This document shows positions 18,200 to 27,752 of a DNA stretch of 64,000 bases, piece by piece. The position numbers and the translations under genes are program-made. Every line of letters starts with the position of its first letter. Position 1 is the stretch's first letter. The DNA is from Prochlorococcus sp. AG-409-A19 (GTDB lineage: Bacteria > Cyanobacteriota > Cyanobacteriia > PCC-6307 > Cyanobiaceae). The notes below the pieces were generated by a model. The model did not search any database. It was not told the origin of the DNA and saw only the letters and a list, made by a program, of their open reading frames with translations. Location of the stretch: NCBI GenBank assembly GCA_003216155.1, contig QCJH01000005.1, positions 22,607 through 86,606 on the forward strand, given 5' to 3'.

Positions 18200-19653
18200 G
18201 TGAAGCCAGCTTTGATTTCGATTTGATTGTGATTGGTGCCGGTTATGGCGGTTTTGATGCGGCTAAACATGCTGCAGAAAATGGCCTAAAGGTTGCCATC
18301 GTTGAATCACGTGACATGGGTGGTACTTGTGTTAATCGTGGTTGCGTTCCGTCTAAAGCCTTGCTTGCAGCAAGCGGAAAGGTACGAGAACTTGCTGATG
18401 ATGAGAACCTTAAAGGATTCGGAATTCATGCTGGACCTGTTCGTTTTGAAAGGCAGAAGATTGCTGATCATGCCAATCAGCTTGTCGCAACGATAAGGAA
18501 TAACCTTACGAAAACCCTTCAAAGAGCAGGGGTGACCATCCTTAACGGGAATGGTCGATTAGAGGGGTTTCAGTGCGTCGGATTAAGAGAGAAGAATGGT
18601 GTTGATAGGGTTCTTAAATCTCGCGATGTAATTATTGCGACTGGCTCAGATCCTTTTGTCCCTCGAGGGTTGGAAACTGATGGACGAACGGTTTTCACAA
18701 GTGATGAAGCAGTCAACCTTGAATGGTTGCCTAGATGGATAGCAATCATTGGTAGTGGGTATATAGGTCTTGAATTTGCTGATGTTTATACGGCTCTTGG
18801 TTGTGAAGTGACGATGATTGAGGCTCTTGAGCGTGTAATGCCTACTTTTGATCCTGATATAACCAAGATTGCTGCAAGACACTTAATTGATGGTCGTGAT
18901 ATAGATGCTAGATCTGGAGTCATAGCTAGAAAGGTCACGCCAGGTTGTCCTGTTGTTATTGAACTTGCCGATATGAAGTCCAAAGAATTAGTTGAAAAGT
19001 TGGAAGTTGATGCAGTTCTTGTGGCTACTGGCCGAGTCCCCAGTAGTAATTCATTGAATTTGGATTCTGTAGGAGTGGAGACCAATCGAGGCTTTGTTCC
19101 GGTCGATGAGAGAATGAGGGTATTAGTGAAAGGAAAACCAGTTCAAAATCTTTGGGCTGTTGGAGATGTCACGGGTAAGTTAATGCTTGCTCATACTGCT
19201 GCTGCTCAGGGCACTGTGGCAGTTGAAAATATCCTTGGCAAAGAAAGAACTATCGATTATTTAAGTATTCCAGCTGCTACTTTTACTCATCCAGAAATTA
19301 GTTCAGTAGGCCTTAGTCAGGAAGATGCTAAAACTTTTGCTTCTGAAAATGGTTTTGACTTAGGAATCGTGCGTAGCTATTTCAAGGCCAATTCAAAGGC
19401 TTTGGCAGAAAAGGCTAGTGATGGGCTGATGAAGCTACTCTTCCGCAAGGATACAGGTGAAGTTCTCGGAGCTCATATTTATGGATTACATGCTGCTGAC
19501 CTTATTCAGGAGGTCGCCAATTCGATTGCAAGACGGCAAAGTGTCTTGGAGTTAGTAAATGAGGTTCATACACATCCAACTCTTAGTGAAGTGGTTGAAG
19601 TTGCCTATAAACAGGCAGTTCAACTTTTAAAGAACGATTCTTCAACTAGCTAA
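18196..19653 (+). CDS. lpdA: Dihydrolipoyl dehydrogenase (E3)
   Basis: E3 reoxidises lipoamide of pyruvate dehydrogenase and glycine cleavage complexes with FAD and NAD+. The 485-residue protein has the FAD motif VIGAGYGGFDAA, the redox disulfide GGTCVNRGCVPSK, the NAD motif IIGSGYIGLEFAD, ATGRVPSS, WAVGDVTG, and the C-terminal catalytic pair EVHTHPTLSE. It starts at GTG inside the stop of the SpoU gene. pdhA for the same complex lies at 28.7 kb. Confidence 0.95.
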   Translation: MSEASFDFDLIVIGAGYGGFDAAKHAAENGLKVAIVESRDMGGTCVNRGCVPSKALLAASGKVRELADDENLKGFGIHAGPVRFERQKIADHANQLVATIRNNLTKTLQRAGVTILNGNGRLEGFQCVGLREKNGVDRVLKSRDVIIATGSDPFVPRGLETDGRTVFTSDEAVNLEWLPRWIAIIGSGYIGLEFADVYTALGCEVTMIEALERVMPTFDPDITKIAARHLIDGRDIDARSGVIARKVTPGCPVVIELADMKSKELVEKLEVDAVLVATGRVPSSNSLNLDSVGVETNRGFVPVDERMRVLVKGKPVQNLWAVGDVTGKLMLAHTAAAQGTVAVENILGKERTIDYLSIPAATFTHPEISSVGLSQEDAKTFASENGFDLGIVRSYFKANSKALAEKASDGLMKLLFRKDTGEVLGAHIYGLHAADLIQEVANSIARRQSVLELVNEVHTHPTLSEVVEVAYKQAVQLLKNDSSTS

Positions 19654-19709
19654 TTAGTAGCTTGTCTTAAGTTGAATCACTTTGTTTTGTTTTTATTCAA
19701 TAGCTTTCT

Positions 19710-20594
19710 ATGGAGATTCGTCGACGTCCCCCCAATCCAAGTATTAAGGTGTCTCACTTGGAGTATGCAATTCCTCACAAAGAAAGTGAGCCTAGGAATA
19801 TTCTTGAAAGAATAGTATGGGAAAAAGATAGAGAGGTAGATGCAGCTCGAAACAAGTTTCCTCTAGATGTTTTGAAGTCTCAGATTTCTGAATTGCCTGC
19901 CTCTAGAGATTTCATTTCTGCCCTAAGAAAAGCTGCTGTAAAGCCTGCTGTTATTGCTGAAGTCAAGAAAGCAAGCCCTAGTAAAGGAATTATTCGTAAA
20001 CATTTTGACCCTTCAAAAATTGCTTATTCATACCAGAGGGGTGGTGCTAGTTGTTTATCTGTGCTTACTGATAAGCAATTCTTTAAGGGTGGATTCGAAG
20101 TATTGGTTGAGGTTCGTGAAGCCGTCGATTTACCTCTCCTTTGTAAGGACTTCATACTTACCCCTTACCAGCTTTACCAAGCTAGAGCAGCAGGAGCAGA
20201 TGCCGCTCTATTAATCGCAGCTATTCTTTCCGATTCGGACCTTAGTTATTTGAGCAAGGTTGCCAAAAGTATTGGACTTACTGTTTTACTTGAGGTACAT
20301 GATGCCAAAGAGCTTGAGAGAGCTCTTAATCTTGAACTTTTCCCACTTATAGGAATTAACAATCGTGATTTAGGCACATTTGAAACAGATATTGGTACAA
20401 CAGAGGAACTTGCTGGGAGATTTGGGAAGCGACTTAAGGAGCAAGATATACTTTTGGTTAGTGAATCTGGAATAAATACTAGAGCTGATCTAGACAGAGT
20501 TTCTTCAGTAGGAGCTGATGCAGTTTTGGTTGGGGAATCATTGATGCGTAAAAGCGATATTACTGCTGGGCTTAAGCTTCTTATAAATGGTTGA
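19710..20594 (+). CDS. trpC: Indole-3-glycerol phosphate synthase TrpC
   Basis: TrpC closes the indole ring in tryptophan synthesis. The 294-residue TIM-barrel protein has [13 protein letters not shown] (catalytic Lys), [35 protein letters not shown] and VSESGI. It carries about 30 extra residues at the N-terminus compared with the core domain, common in cyanobacterial TrpC. It follows lpdA after 56 bases. Confidence 0.95.
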   Translation: MEIRRRPPNPSIKVSHLEYAIPHKESEPRNILERIVWEKDREVDAARNKFPLDVLKSQISELPASRDFISALRKAAVKPAVIAEVKKASPSKGIIRKHFDPSKIAYSYQRGGASCLSVLTDKQFFKGGFEVLVEVREAVDLPLLCKDFILTPYQLYQARAAGADAALLIAAILSDSDLSYLSKVAKSIGLTVLLEVHDAKELERALNLELFPLIGINNRDLGTFETDIGTTEELAGRFGKRLKEQDILLVSESGINTRADLDRVSSVGADAVLVGESLMRKSDITAGLKLLING

Positions 20595-20695
20595 TAATTA
20601 CTTATGCTTCAAAAGTTGATTTTGCTAATAGGAACATATTTCTTGATGGTGATTCCTATTAATAAGTCAGAATTCAGGGTGGTTTTTTAGACCTC

Positions 20696-21370
20696 ATGAT
20701 CGTAAGCATCTTGACGGGTTTTGCAGCTGGCGCGATTCATGTAGTCGGTGGTGTTGATCATCTTGTCGCTATGGCTCCAGGTGCAATGCGAAAGCCCAGA
20801 GCTGCATTGCGGAATGGACTGGCTTGGGGTCTAGGGCATTCTGCAGGGGTCCTTTTCCTTTCTTTAGTTGCGATTTTGATTAAAGATTTGGCACATATTG
20901 AGCGTATGTCTTCTTGGGCTGAGTTCACGGTAGGGATGTCTCTTCTTGTGGTTGGTGTCATGGCGGTTCGTACTTCTTTGGGTTTAGATATTCATACTCA
21001 TGAGCATGTTCATAGAAATGGTCTGAATCATGAACATGTTCATGTTCATGTTCATATGCGAGGAGAGCACATGCATGCCAGGCATCCTCATGCATCAACA
21101 AGTTTGGGACTTTTGCATGGTTTAGCAGGGGCAAGTCATTTGCTTGCAGTTATGCCTGCTTTGGCACTTCCCCCTATGGGTGCATTTGCTTATTTATTGG
21201 CTTATTTATTAGGCTCAGTCGTTGCGATGGGATCAGTAGTTGTTGCTCTTTCTATGGCGACTTTTCGAGCAGGAAGGCGTTTGGTTCCCGTCCTCTTTGG
21301 ACTTACTGGAGGTTTATCAATTGTAACTGGTTGCGTTTGGATTCAAAAAACTTCCATCCAGATTTTCTGA
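20696..21370 (+). CDS. Nickel transporter-like membrane protein of the Ni-SOD locus (SodT-like)
   Basis: The 224-residue protein has about six hydrophobic segments. Residues 15-22 (HVVGGVDH) place two His and an Asp in a membrane region, GHSAG lies near 48-51, and residues 100-132 form a loop with about 14 histidines, suited to metal binding. HGLAGASHLL near 141 repeats the GxxH pattern. This resembles NicO/HupE-type nickel carriers. In marine picocyanobacteria a nickel transporter accompanies sodN and sodX; here the stop is one base from the convergent sodX stop. Nickel supply to SodN is therefore a strong contextual inference. Confidence 0.82.
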   Translation: MIVSILTGFAAGAIHVVGGVDHLVAMAPGAMRKPRAALRNGLAWGLGHSAGVLFLSLVAILIKDLAHIERMSSWAEFTVGMSLLVVGVMAVRTSLGLDIHTHEHVHRNGLNHEHVHVHVHMRGEHMHARHPHASTSLGLLHGLAGASHLLAVMPALALPPMGAFAYLLAYLLGSVVAMGSVVVALSMATFRAGRRLVPVLFGLTGGLSIVTGCVWIQKTSIQIF

Positions 21371-21371
21371 A

Positions 21372-21737
21372 TCAAATCGATTTGAATTTTAGATTTCCTA
21401 TTTTTAGAACGACTTCAGCAATTCCATAAAGGTAATCTTTATGAACTAATCCAAATTGACGACTATCTGTACTTACTAATTCATTGTCTCCTCTTACTTC
21501 AATTCCATTTGCACTGATCCCATATATTCTTTTGATTATTAATAGCTGGGTGTTAAGAGGGTGATTAATTAAAACGATGTTGCCCTTTGAAGGGGTCATC
21601 ATTCTTGGATTCACTCTGCGAAATATGACTAAATCGCCTGGAGATAGCGTTGGGCGCATTGAGTAGCCGTTGACTCTAAAGAGACGACGGCTACCTGTAA
21701 GAAGAAGTATTAGTGAAAGCCAGTTTTTTCTTCTCAG
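21372..21737 (-). CDS. sodX: Ni-SOD maturation protease SodX (S26 signal-peptidase family), CTG start proposed
   Basis: SodX removes the SodN propeptide so that the new N-terminal histidine can bind nickel. S26 features are NGYSMRPTLSPGD with the nucleophile serine, LLIIKRIYGI with the general-base lysine, and RGDNELVSTDSR. The first ATG (21659) falls just after the catalytic Ser and would give an inactive 95-residue protein. Upstream the frame is open back to the sodN stop without ATG, GTG or TTG. A CTG at 21737, 10 bases after GAGG, gives 121 residues starting LRRKNWLSLILLLTG, a plausible membrane anchor. The start is inferred; the family call is firm. Confidence 0.86.
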   Translation of the reverse strand: MRRKNWLSLILLLTGSRRLFRVNGYSMRPTLSPGDLVIFRRVNPRMMTPSKGNIVLINHPLNTQLLIIKRIYGISANGIEVRGDNELVSTDSRQFGLVHKDYLYGIAEVVLKIGNLKFKSI

Positions 21738-21749
21738 AGCAGTCTTGCC

Positions 21750-22223
21750 TCAGCTGGCAGTGACCCACGCATTGGAACGACCTTTGGAATTCCAGAACAT
21801 GTGATGAATCTTTTCTACTGCTTTCATAAGTTCTTCAGCTTTAGCTTGGTCAATATTTACTTTGCATGCACTGCATAACTTTGCTGCTTTCCAGAAGGTG
21901 TCATGTAGGTCTGGGTAAGCAGCTAAATGTTCGGGTTTGAAATAATCAGTCCATAGAATCAGAAGTTCTTTTTTGGTCTCTTGTGCTTGCTCTTCTTTTA
22001 CAGCAACAAAACGAGAGAAGGTGTTGTTGTATTCAGACCAAGCAGCTTGATCGTTGCTTGAAGGGGGTGTTAGGGCTAATAGTTTTTTTGTCATTGAAAG
22101 TACTGCTTCAGCTGCTATTCGAGCTGAGGCAGGGTCGTAAACACCACATGGTCCATCACAGTGAGCCTGTGCAGAGCGCGCTGGCAGGTTGTTGAGGATT
22201 GCTGAAAGTGCCGAGCGGAACAT
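21750..22223 (-). CDS. sodN: Nickel-containing superoxide dismutase
   Basis: SodN dismutates superoxide with a nickel centre. The 157-residue precursor has a 20-residue propeptide ending in SAQA, followed by the nickel hook HCDGPCGVYD (residues 21-30), whose His1, Cys2 and Cys6 of the mature protein bind Ni. The remainder is the four-helix bundle with YFKPEHL and HHMFW. It lies immediately upstream of sodX on the same strand. Use of Ni-SOD instead of Fe-SOD is characteristic of Prochlorococcus and marine Synechococcus. Confidence 0.97.
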   Translation of the reverse strand: MFRSALSAILNNLPARSAQAHCDGPCGVYDPASARIAAEAVLSMTKKLLALTPPSSNDQAAWSEYNNTFSRFVAVKEEQAQETKKELLILWTDYFKPEHLAAYPDLHDTFWKAAKLCSACKVNIDQAKAEELMKAVEKIHHMFWNSKGRSNAWVTAS

Positions 22224-22306
22224 CTAAGCAAAAAAATATCCTACAAACAGCCTACTTGGGCAAGCTCCCATTTGTGCGCAAATAGTTTGTTGAATGGAAT
22301 AAATAA

Positions 22307-22915
22307 TCAATTCACACTGAGTAACTCCACTTCGAATATCAAAGTGGCATTAGGGGGAATTACGTTCCCAGCTCCTCGGCTGCCATAACCAAGCTCAGGT
22401 GGAATTGTTAATTTGCGCTTCCCGCCGACTTTCATTCCAGCAACGCCTTCATCCCATCCTTTTATTACCCGTCCTGCTCCTAGAGGGAATTGAAAAGGTC
22501 CGCGACCGTAACTACTGTCAAATTCTTTGCCGTCTTCAAGTGTTCCTTTGTAGTTAACCGAAACTGTCTTCCCTGAAGTTGCTTCATCACCTTCACCAAC
22601 AATGAGATCGGTGATTTTTAGTCCGCTTGCGGTCACAAGAGATCCTCCTGTTTTTAGTTCGCCTCCGAGAGCAGAGGCATTGTTTTGGGATGAGTCATCC
22701 TTGGCCATTGTGAACAACGTTGGATTTGGGTCTTCTGGGTCAAGTTCAAAGGGGTTGCTAGCTATTGAGATTTCTTCCCTTGTTCTTACTTCTGCTCGCG
22801 AAATCGTTGATTCATTGCTGTCAGCCAAAACGCTAGAAGGAGAAAATACTTGGCTTACGAGTGCCAACGCTAAGCAAGACAGAAAAACGCAAGTACTTAT
22901 AAGGATGTCTCGCAC
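22307..22915 (-). CDS. FKBP-type peptidyl-prolyl cis-trans isomerase, exported
   Basis: The 202-residue protein has an N-terminal signal or anchor (residues 8-32, hydrophobic, ending VLADS), a low-complexity linker, and a C-terminal FKBP domain from about residue 95. Domain motifs are [51 protein letters not shown] and LIFEVELL, which contain the active-site aromatic and Asp residues. It probably acts in the periplasm or thylakoid lumen. It ends 84 bases upstream of the sodN start on the same strand. Confidence 0.92.
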   Translation of the reverse strand: MRDILISTCVFLSCLALALVSQVFSPSSVLADSNESTISRAEVRTREEISIASNPFELDPEDPNPTLFTMAKDDSSQNNASALGGELKTGGSLVTASGLKITDLIVGEGDEATSGKTVSVNYKGTLEDGKEFDSSYGRGPFQFPLGAGRVIKGWDEGVAGMKVGGKRKLTIPPELGYGSRGAGNVIPPNATLIFEVELLSVN

Positions 22916-23285
22916 AGAACTTAGATAGATAGCTAAGGATAATTCTTGCAGGAGAACTGCCTATAATCAGGATTGGTTCATTTATGGAAATTTCTTTTAA
23001 TCGGATTTATATCGCAGTATCAAAAGTTAGCCTCTTCAATTTTAAATTCCAGCTCCTAGACTCCAAAGATTATTTTCTGTTTAGCTTTCCGCTAACATTT
23101 CATAGATTTTGTAGGCTTAGGAATTTGCTAAGGTTTCAGTTGATCATTATTTAATCTTAGTAACTGTATCCCTAAAGAACTTGATTTTAAGATAAGAAGA
23201 TTATTCCTTTTTTCTATTTCTTTCTTCGATTCTTAATTAAGATCTTAATTCAATTATCTATGGATGATCTTCTGAATAACTAATT
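22916..23285. other. AT-rich intergenic region between divergent FKBP and lnt genes
   Basis: This region of about 370 bases must hold the divergent promoters. A TATAAT lies at about 22961-22966 on the plus strand without a well-spaced -35. A 56-codon ORF at 22984-23154 is rich in Phe and Leu and looks like chance. Nothing else stands out. Confidence 0.4.
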
Positions 23286-24755
23286 ATGCAAAGTGATCGA
23301 TTCTTAGCATTGATTAAAGCCGTAATAGGTGGTTTGATTGCAGGATTTGCTGTTGGTCAATTAGGTATAGTTTTTATTGCACCCGCCTTGGCTTTGCTTT
23401 GGGATGTTAGTTGCTTCCCTTGGGCCACTGGTTTGTGGGGAGGGGTGGCAGTTTTAGTGAGTCATCGATGGCTTTTGTCATTGCACCCTCTTACTTGGAT
23501 TGGAGTTCCTTCTTTTCTTAGTTTTCCTATTGCTTTTCTTATTTTAATTTTTTGTTCACTAATGGCTTTTGTTTTGGTCGGATTTTGGGGATGGTTGGGG
23601 CAGACTATTTCAAAGACTCTTAATTTTGAAGGAGTAATTAGAGGAAATATTTCTTTTGCTTTATTTATGTCTTCTTTGTGGGGTTTGTCGGAGGTTTTAT
23701 TGGCTCGACTTCCTTTCTTTTGGATAGGTTTGGGTGGCAGCCTCTTGCCAGGAGATCTGCCTCTTGCAGGTTTGGCAAGATTATTTGGCTCTGGAGGATT
23801 GGCTGTAGTTCAATTGTTAATAGGTTGGTGGATCTGGAGGATATTTGTCTTCTGGAAATATGGTTTTAGTTTAAAGCGATTAGTCTCTTTAGGTTTATTT
23901 TGTCTGTTTGTGTCTCATGGAATTGGATGGGGTCTTCTTCATTCTGAACTAGAAGCTTCTTCTAATAGTTCAATCGCACTTTGGCAATCATCTATACCTA
24001 CACGCGTTAAATTTTCGTATGGTCAAAAACTTTTAACCAGTAAATCTCTACAGAAGGCACTTGATAATGCTGAGGCATTAAAAGCAGACTTCTTAGTTGC
24101 ACCTGAAGGGACACTTGTTGCTGGCCAAAACCTTTTAGCCCCTTCACCTTTAAAAGCACTTGTTGGTGGTTTTAGATGGGTACGCGGTGAGCAAAGAAGT
24201 TCGTTGCTTTTTTTTCAGGAAGGTAACCTGAACCCAGAATTGGCCATAGATAAGAATCGTTTAGTGCCTTTGGGAGAATGGTTACCTGCTTTGCCTGGAG
24301 GTTCATTTAATGGACTTTCAGCAGTTGGAGGTTTGCAATCAGGGGAAGCTTCAAGGTTATTGAAATGGGATGGCCCGTCTATTGCTGTAGCTATTTGCTA
24401 TGAAATTGCTAATGGAACTGCCTTGGCCAAGGCAGTTTCTAATGGCGCCAAGTGGATATTAACAGTTGCAAATTTGGATCCATATCCGAAATTACTGCAG
24501 AATCAGTTTCTTGTTTTGGCACAATTGAGAGCGATAGAAACCTCAAGAGATCTTATAAGCGTTGCCAATACAGGCCCTTCATCAAAGATATCTGCTAATG
24601 GAGAAGAATATAAGGTTTTGGAACCATTTTCTTCTGGAATTGGCTTAGCAGGATTAAATACATATCTATCAATTACTCCTTATGTTTTTTGGAGAGAATT
24701 TCCATTATTTATCTTGCTCTTTACGAGTCTTTTCTTCCTTATATATCTAGATTGA
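23286..24755 (+). CDS. lnt: Apolipoprotein N-acyltransferase Lnt
   Basis: Lnt adds the third acyl chain to bacterial lipoproteins. The 489-residue protein has an N-terminal membrane region (about six to seven helices to residue 220), a nitrilase-like catalytic domain, and a final helix at about 468-488. The catalytic glutamate is in VAPEGTL, the lysine region is DKNRLVPLGEWLP, and the cysteine lies in VAICYEI. Overall sequence is divergent from E. coli Lnt, as in other cyanobacteria. Confidence 0.88.
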   Translation: MQSDRFLALIKAVIGGLIAGFAVGQLGIVFIAPALALLWDVSCFPWATGLWGGVAVLVSHRWLLSLHPLTWIGVPSFLSFPIAFLILIFCSLMAFVLVGFWGWLGQTISKTLNFEGVIRGNISFALFMSSLWGLSEVLLARLPFFWIGLGGSLLPGDLPLAGLARLFGSGGLAVVQLLIGWWIWRIFVFWKYGFSLKRLVSLGLFCLFVSHGIGWGLLHSELEASSNSSIALWQSSIPTRVKFSYGQKLLTSKSLQKALDNAEALKADFLVAPEGTLVAGQNLLAPSPLKALVGGFRWVRGEQRSSLLFFQEGNLNPELAIDKNRLVPLGEWLPALPGGSFNGLSAVGGLQSGEASRLLKWDGPSIAVAICYEIANGTALAKAVSNGAKWILTVANLDPYPKLLQNQFLVLAQLRAIETSRDLISVANTGPSSKISANGEEYKVLEPFSSGIGLAGLNTYLSITPYVFWREFPLFILLFTSLFFLIYLD

Positions 24756-24780
24756 TTTAATTGTACTTGTTTTGTAGTGT

Positions 24781-25983
24781 TTACTTTTTTTCTATTATTC
24801 CACCACCTAAGACCAGTTCTTGTTTGTAGAAGACTGCTGCTTGGCCAGGTGTTATTGAAAACTGCTTTTCTTTGAAATCAAGCTTGCACCTATATGGCCG
24901 ATTGTTTTTAGAATCTTCATCTGTTGGTGAGATTGGAGTAAGAAGGGCAATTACAGGATTGCTCCTATAACGTACTTGAACCTCAACAGATATAGGTTTT
25001 GGGGGTGGGCTTATCGAAACCCAATTTATAGATTTTACAATACAACTTGAATCCCCTGACTCCGATCTAGGGGCGACAACAACTTTGTTAAAAATAGCAT
25101 CAAGACTTATTACGTGAAGAGGCTCACTCCAAGAAACTCCCAACCCTTTTCTCTGTCCTATTGTGAAGTGTTCAATGCCATCATGCTTTCCTAATATAGT
25201 TCCATCCTTAAGTACAATTTCACCTTCACTTGGAGGAATATAACTATCTAAAAATGCTTTCATAGAACCATGATGATCTGCAAGGCAAAGGTCCTGGCTT
25301 TCAGGCTTCTTTGCAGTTCTTAGCTCATATCTATTTGCTTCACACCTAGTTTCTTCTTTTGTAAGTTCTCCTAGGGGAAAGACCACTCTTGATAAAATTT
25401 CTTGCGAAAGGTCGTAAAGGAAATAGCTTTGATCTTTGTTTTTGTCTTTACCTCTTAGAAGATGATATCTTCCTTTTGAACCTTCTGTTTGAGGATCTGA
25501 AAGATCCGCATTTTGAGGATTACGAATACGTGCGTAATGTCCAGTCGCAATTCGTTCTAAATTAAGTTCTTTTGATGACCATTCCAACATAGAATTGAAT
25601 TTTACAAATCTATTGCATCTTGAGCAAGGTAAAGGTGTTGTTCCATTCCTATATCCGTTTACAAGATGTTCCACTATCTCTTTTTCGAATTTCGATCTTG
25701 AATCAATAATGTGATGAGGAATTCCTAGTTGTTTACATATCCCAGCTGCGTCAATTAGTCCATCTGAGCAGCATGCACCTTTGCCGCTTAATAGCCAAAG
25801 AGTGATTCCTTCTACATGCCACCCTGCTTCTACTAATAGAGCAGCTGTTAAGGAACTATCTACACCTCCTGACAAGCCAACTGCTACACGATGTTCTCCA
25901 TTTAATTCATGAAGATGCTTTAGAGCTAGTTCTCCAGCTTGAGTAGCTGAAATTGTTGAGTTCATGGCAATTTCGTCATACAA
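24781..25983 (-). CDS. mnmA: tRNA-specific 2-thiouridylase MnmA
   Basis: MnmA thiolates U34 of tRNA-Lys, -Glu and -Gln. The 400-residue protein has the PP-loop [11 protein letters not shown], the cysteine segments GACCSDG and [22 protein letters not shown] and ESQDLCL with the catalytic cysteine, then the C-terminal domain with [12 protein letters not shown] and PGQAAVFY. Translation may start at the listed ATG or six codons later (MNSTISATQ). It is divergent from nnr with 52 bases between starts. Confidence 0.95.
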   Translation of the reverse strand: MYDEIAMNSTISATQAGELALKHLHELNGEHRVAVGLSGGVDSSLTAALLVEAGWHVEGITLWLLSGKGACCSDGLIDAAGICKQLGIPHHIIDSRSKFEKEIVEHLVNGYRNGTTPLPCSRCNRFVKFNSMLEWSSKELNLERIATGHYARIRNPQNADLSDPQTEGSKGRYHLLRGKDKNKDQSYFLYDLSQEILSRVVFPLGELTKEETRCEANRYELRTAKKPESQDLCLADHHGSMKAFLDSYIPPSEGEIVLKDGTILGKHDGIEHFTIGQRKGLGVSWSEPLHVISLDAIFNKVVVAPRSESGDSSCIVKSINWVSISPPPKPISVEVQVRYRSNPVIALLTPISPTDEDSKNNRPYRCKLDFKEKQFSITPGQAAVFYKQELVLGGGIIEKK

Positions 25984-26035
25984 GTTGGAGGAGCTGTGCG
26001 TAATTAGCGTTTTTATTCATAGTGAGATTTGATGA

Positions 26036-27610
26036 TTGAATTTTGTGTCCTGGCCTTCTCGTGATGCGGATCACTTTTTGGTAAGTGCTTCGCAGATGGA
26101 TTCTTTGGAGAAAGAAATGCTGGATAGCGGCTTGCCAGTTGCTTCTTTGATGGAAAAAGTTGGTCAGCATATGTCTGCTTGGTTTCTTGGCAGGCCTGAA
26201 TTGCTTGAAAGGGGTGTTCTTGTTTTGGTTGGCCCTGGTCATAACGGAGGTGATGGATTAGTTGTAGCGAGAGAGCTTCACCTTGCCGGAGTTAAGGTGA
26301 AACTCTGGTGTCCAATGTCGATTAGTAAATCATTAACTAAACAACATTTTTCTTATTTGAGTTGGTTGGGAGTAGAAAATCTTCTTAGTGCTCCTGACGC
26401 ATCAGATGCAGCACTTTGGATTGAAGCCATATTTGGACTTGCACAATCGAGGCCATTATCTGATTCATTGGCGGAGTTGTTCCAAGCTAGGCAACTAGCT
26501 AACCCAGGAAGGCTAGTGAGTTTGGATGTTCCTGCTGGAGTGTGTTCTGATACTGGAAAACTTCTTTCAGAAGGCGCGGCAGTTGCCACTACAACGTTAA
26601 CTGTAGGGCTGATTAAGCAAGGTTTAATTCAAGATGCAGCCTTGGAAAATGTTGGCCGTTTAGTACGCATAGACATTGATGTTCCACCAATGCTTTTAAA
26701 TAAATTCTTAAATAAAGCCCCTTTAAGGATCAATAAAAAAGACCTCAGATCTTTTCAATGGCCTGTTCTGCCTCCAGCCACAATGAAATATGAGCGAGGT
26801 CGAGTATTGGTAATCGCAGGTAGTGAGAAATATCCTGGGGCAGCATTATTGGCTTTAAAGGGAGCTTTGGCCAGCGGTGCTGGCAGTATCAAGATTGATG
26901 CCCCCTCAGTTCTGGCTGAGAAAATATGGCCAGTTTTACCTGAAGTGGTTATGTCACATGTTTTTTATAATTATCAAAAAATTGGGATTAGTTTGGAGGC
27001 ATCACTTGCTAGGCAAGATCTAGGCAAAGTGGATTCAATTTTGATTGGACCAGGTATAGATTTTAATGGGAAGTCTTGGTCATTAATCGCAGAACATTTG
27101 AAATGTTTTTTGGGCTTGTTGGTAATTGACGCGGATGGACTTAATCAATTATCTAATTTAAGTCAAGGTTGGAAATGGTTGCTTGATCGCAGTGGGCCAA
27201 CTTGGATTACTCCACATCTAGCTGAATTTCGAAAGCTTTTCCCTGAAATTGATCCTTCGCAGCCCCTTAAAGCAGCATTGGAGGCGGCACGGATGTCAGG
27301 TTCAGGAGTGGTTTTAAAAGGAGCTCATAGTGTCGTAGCTGATGCTTATGGTGGCGTTTGGCAGGTTGGTGAAACCACGTCAATAGTTGCTCGAACAGGT
27401 CTTGGTGATTTATTGGCTGGATATGTTGCGGGATTGGGTTCAATATCTGTTGCTTCAGATGGAGGTTGTAGTGCTGAGGTTTTGGCGGGAGCAACATTTC
27501 TACATGCAGAAGCTGCTCGAAGATGCAAAAAGGGGAGCTCTGCTTCTTCTGTAGCTTCAGTCCTTGAATCGCTCACTACGTTTCTTCAATCGAAAGAATG
27601 TGGTCAATAG
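26036..27610 (+). CDS. nnr: Bifunctional NAD(P)H-hydrate epimerase / dehydratase
   Basis: This enzyme repairs NAD(P)HX. The 524-residue protein starts at TTG. Its N-terminal YjeF_N epimerase domain has VLVGPGHNGGDGLVVAREL, and SLDVPAGVCSDTG. The C-terminal kinase-fold dehydratase domain (from about residue 240) shows GRVLVIAGSEKYPGAALLA, SILIGPGID, LVIDADGLN, WITPHLAEF, VVLKGAHSV and RTGLGDLLAG, where the last replaces the common GTGDVLAG. An ATG in another frame just upstream is not used. Confidence 0.92.
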   Translation: MNFVSWPSRDADHFLVSASQMDSLEKEMLDSGLPVASLMEKVGQHMSAWFLGRPELLERGVLVLVGPGHNGGDGLVVARELHLAGVKVKLWCPMSISKSLTKQHFSYLSWLGVENLLSAPDASDAALWIEAIFGLAQSRPLSDSLAELFQARQLANPGRLVSLDVPAGVCSDTGKLLSEGAAVATTTLTVGLIKQGLIQDAALENVGRLVRIDIDVPPMLLNKFLNKAPLRINKKDLRSFQWPVLPPATMKYERGRVLVIAGSEKYPGAALLALKGALASGAGSIKIDAPSVLAEKIWPVLPEVVMSHVFYNYQKIGISLEASLARQDLGKVDSILIGPGIDFNGKSWSLIAEHLKCFLGLLVIDADGLNQLSNLSQGWKWLLDRSGPTWITPHLAEFRKLFPEIDPSQPLKAALEAARMSGSGVVLKGAHSVVADAYGGVWQVGETTSIVARTGLGDLLAGYVAGLGSISVASDGGCSAEVLAGATFLHAEAARRCKKGSSASSVASVLESLTTFLQSKECGQ

Positions 27611-27752
27611 CACATCAAATTGTCTTGAATGAGAGCTTTTTAGCTCTAAATGTGTACTTTTACTCGCATGAATATGAAGGGTTCTTGAAAGCACAAGGTG
27701 TTTTGGGAATTTTGTAGGAAAGTCCTAATCCATCTCGATGGGTTAGCAAAAG

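Noticed and set aside
22984..23154. 56-codon plus-strand ORF in the FKBP-lnt gap
   Set aside because: Phe/Leu/Arg-rich, no ribosome binding site, looks like chance in AT-rich DNA.
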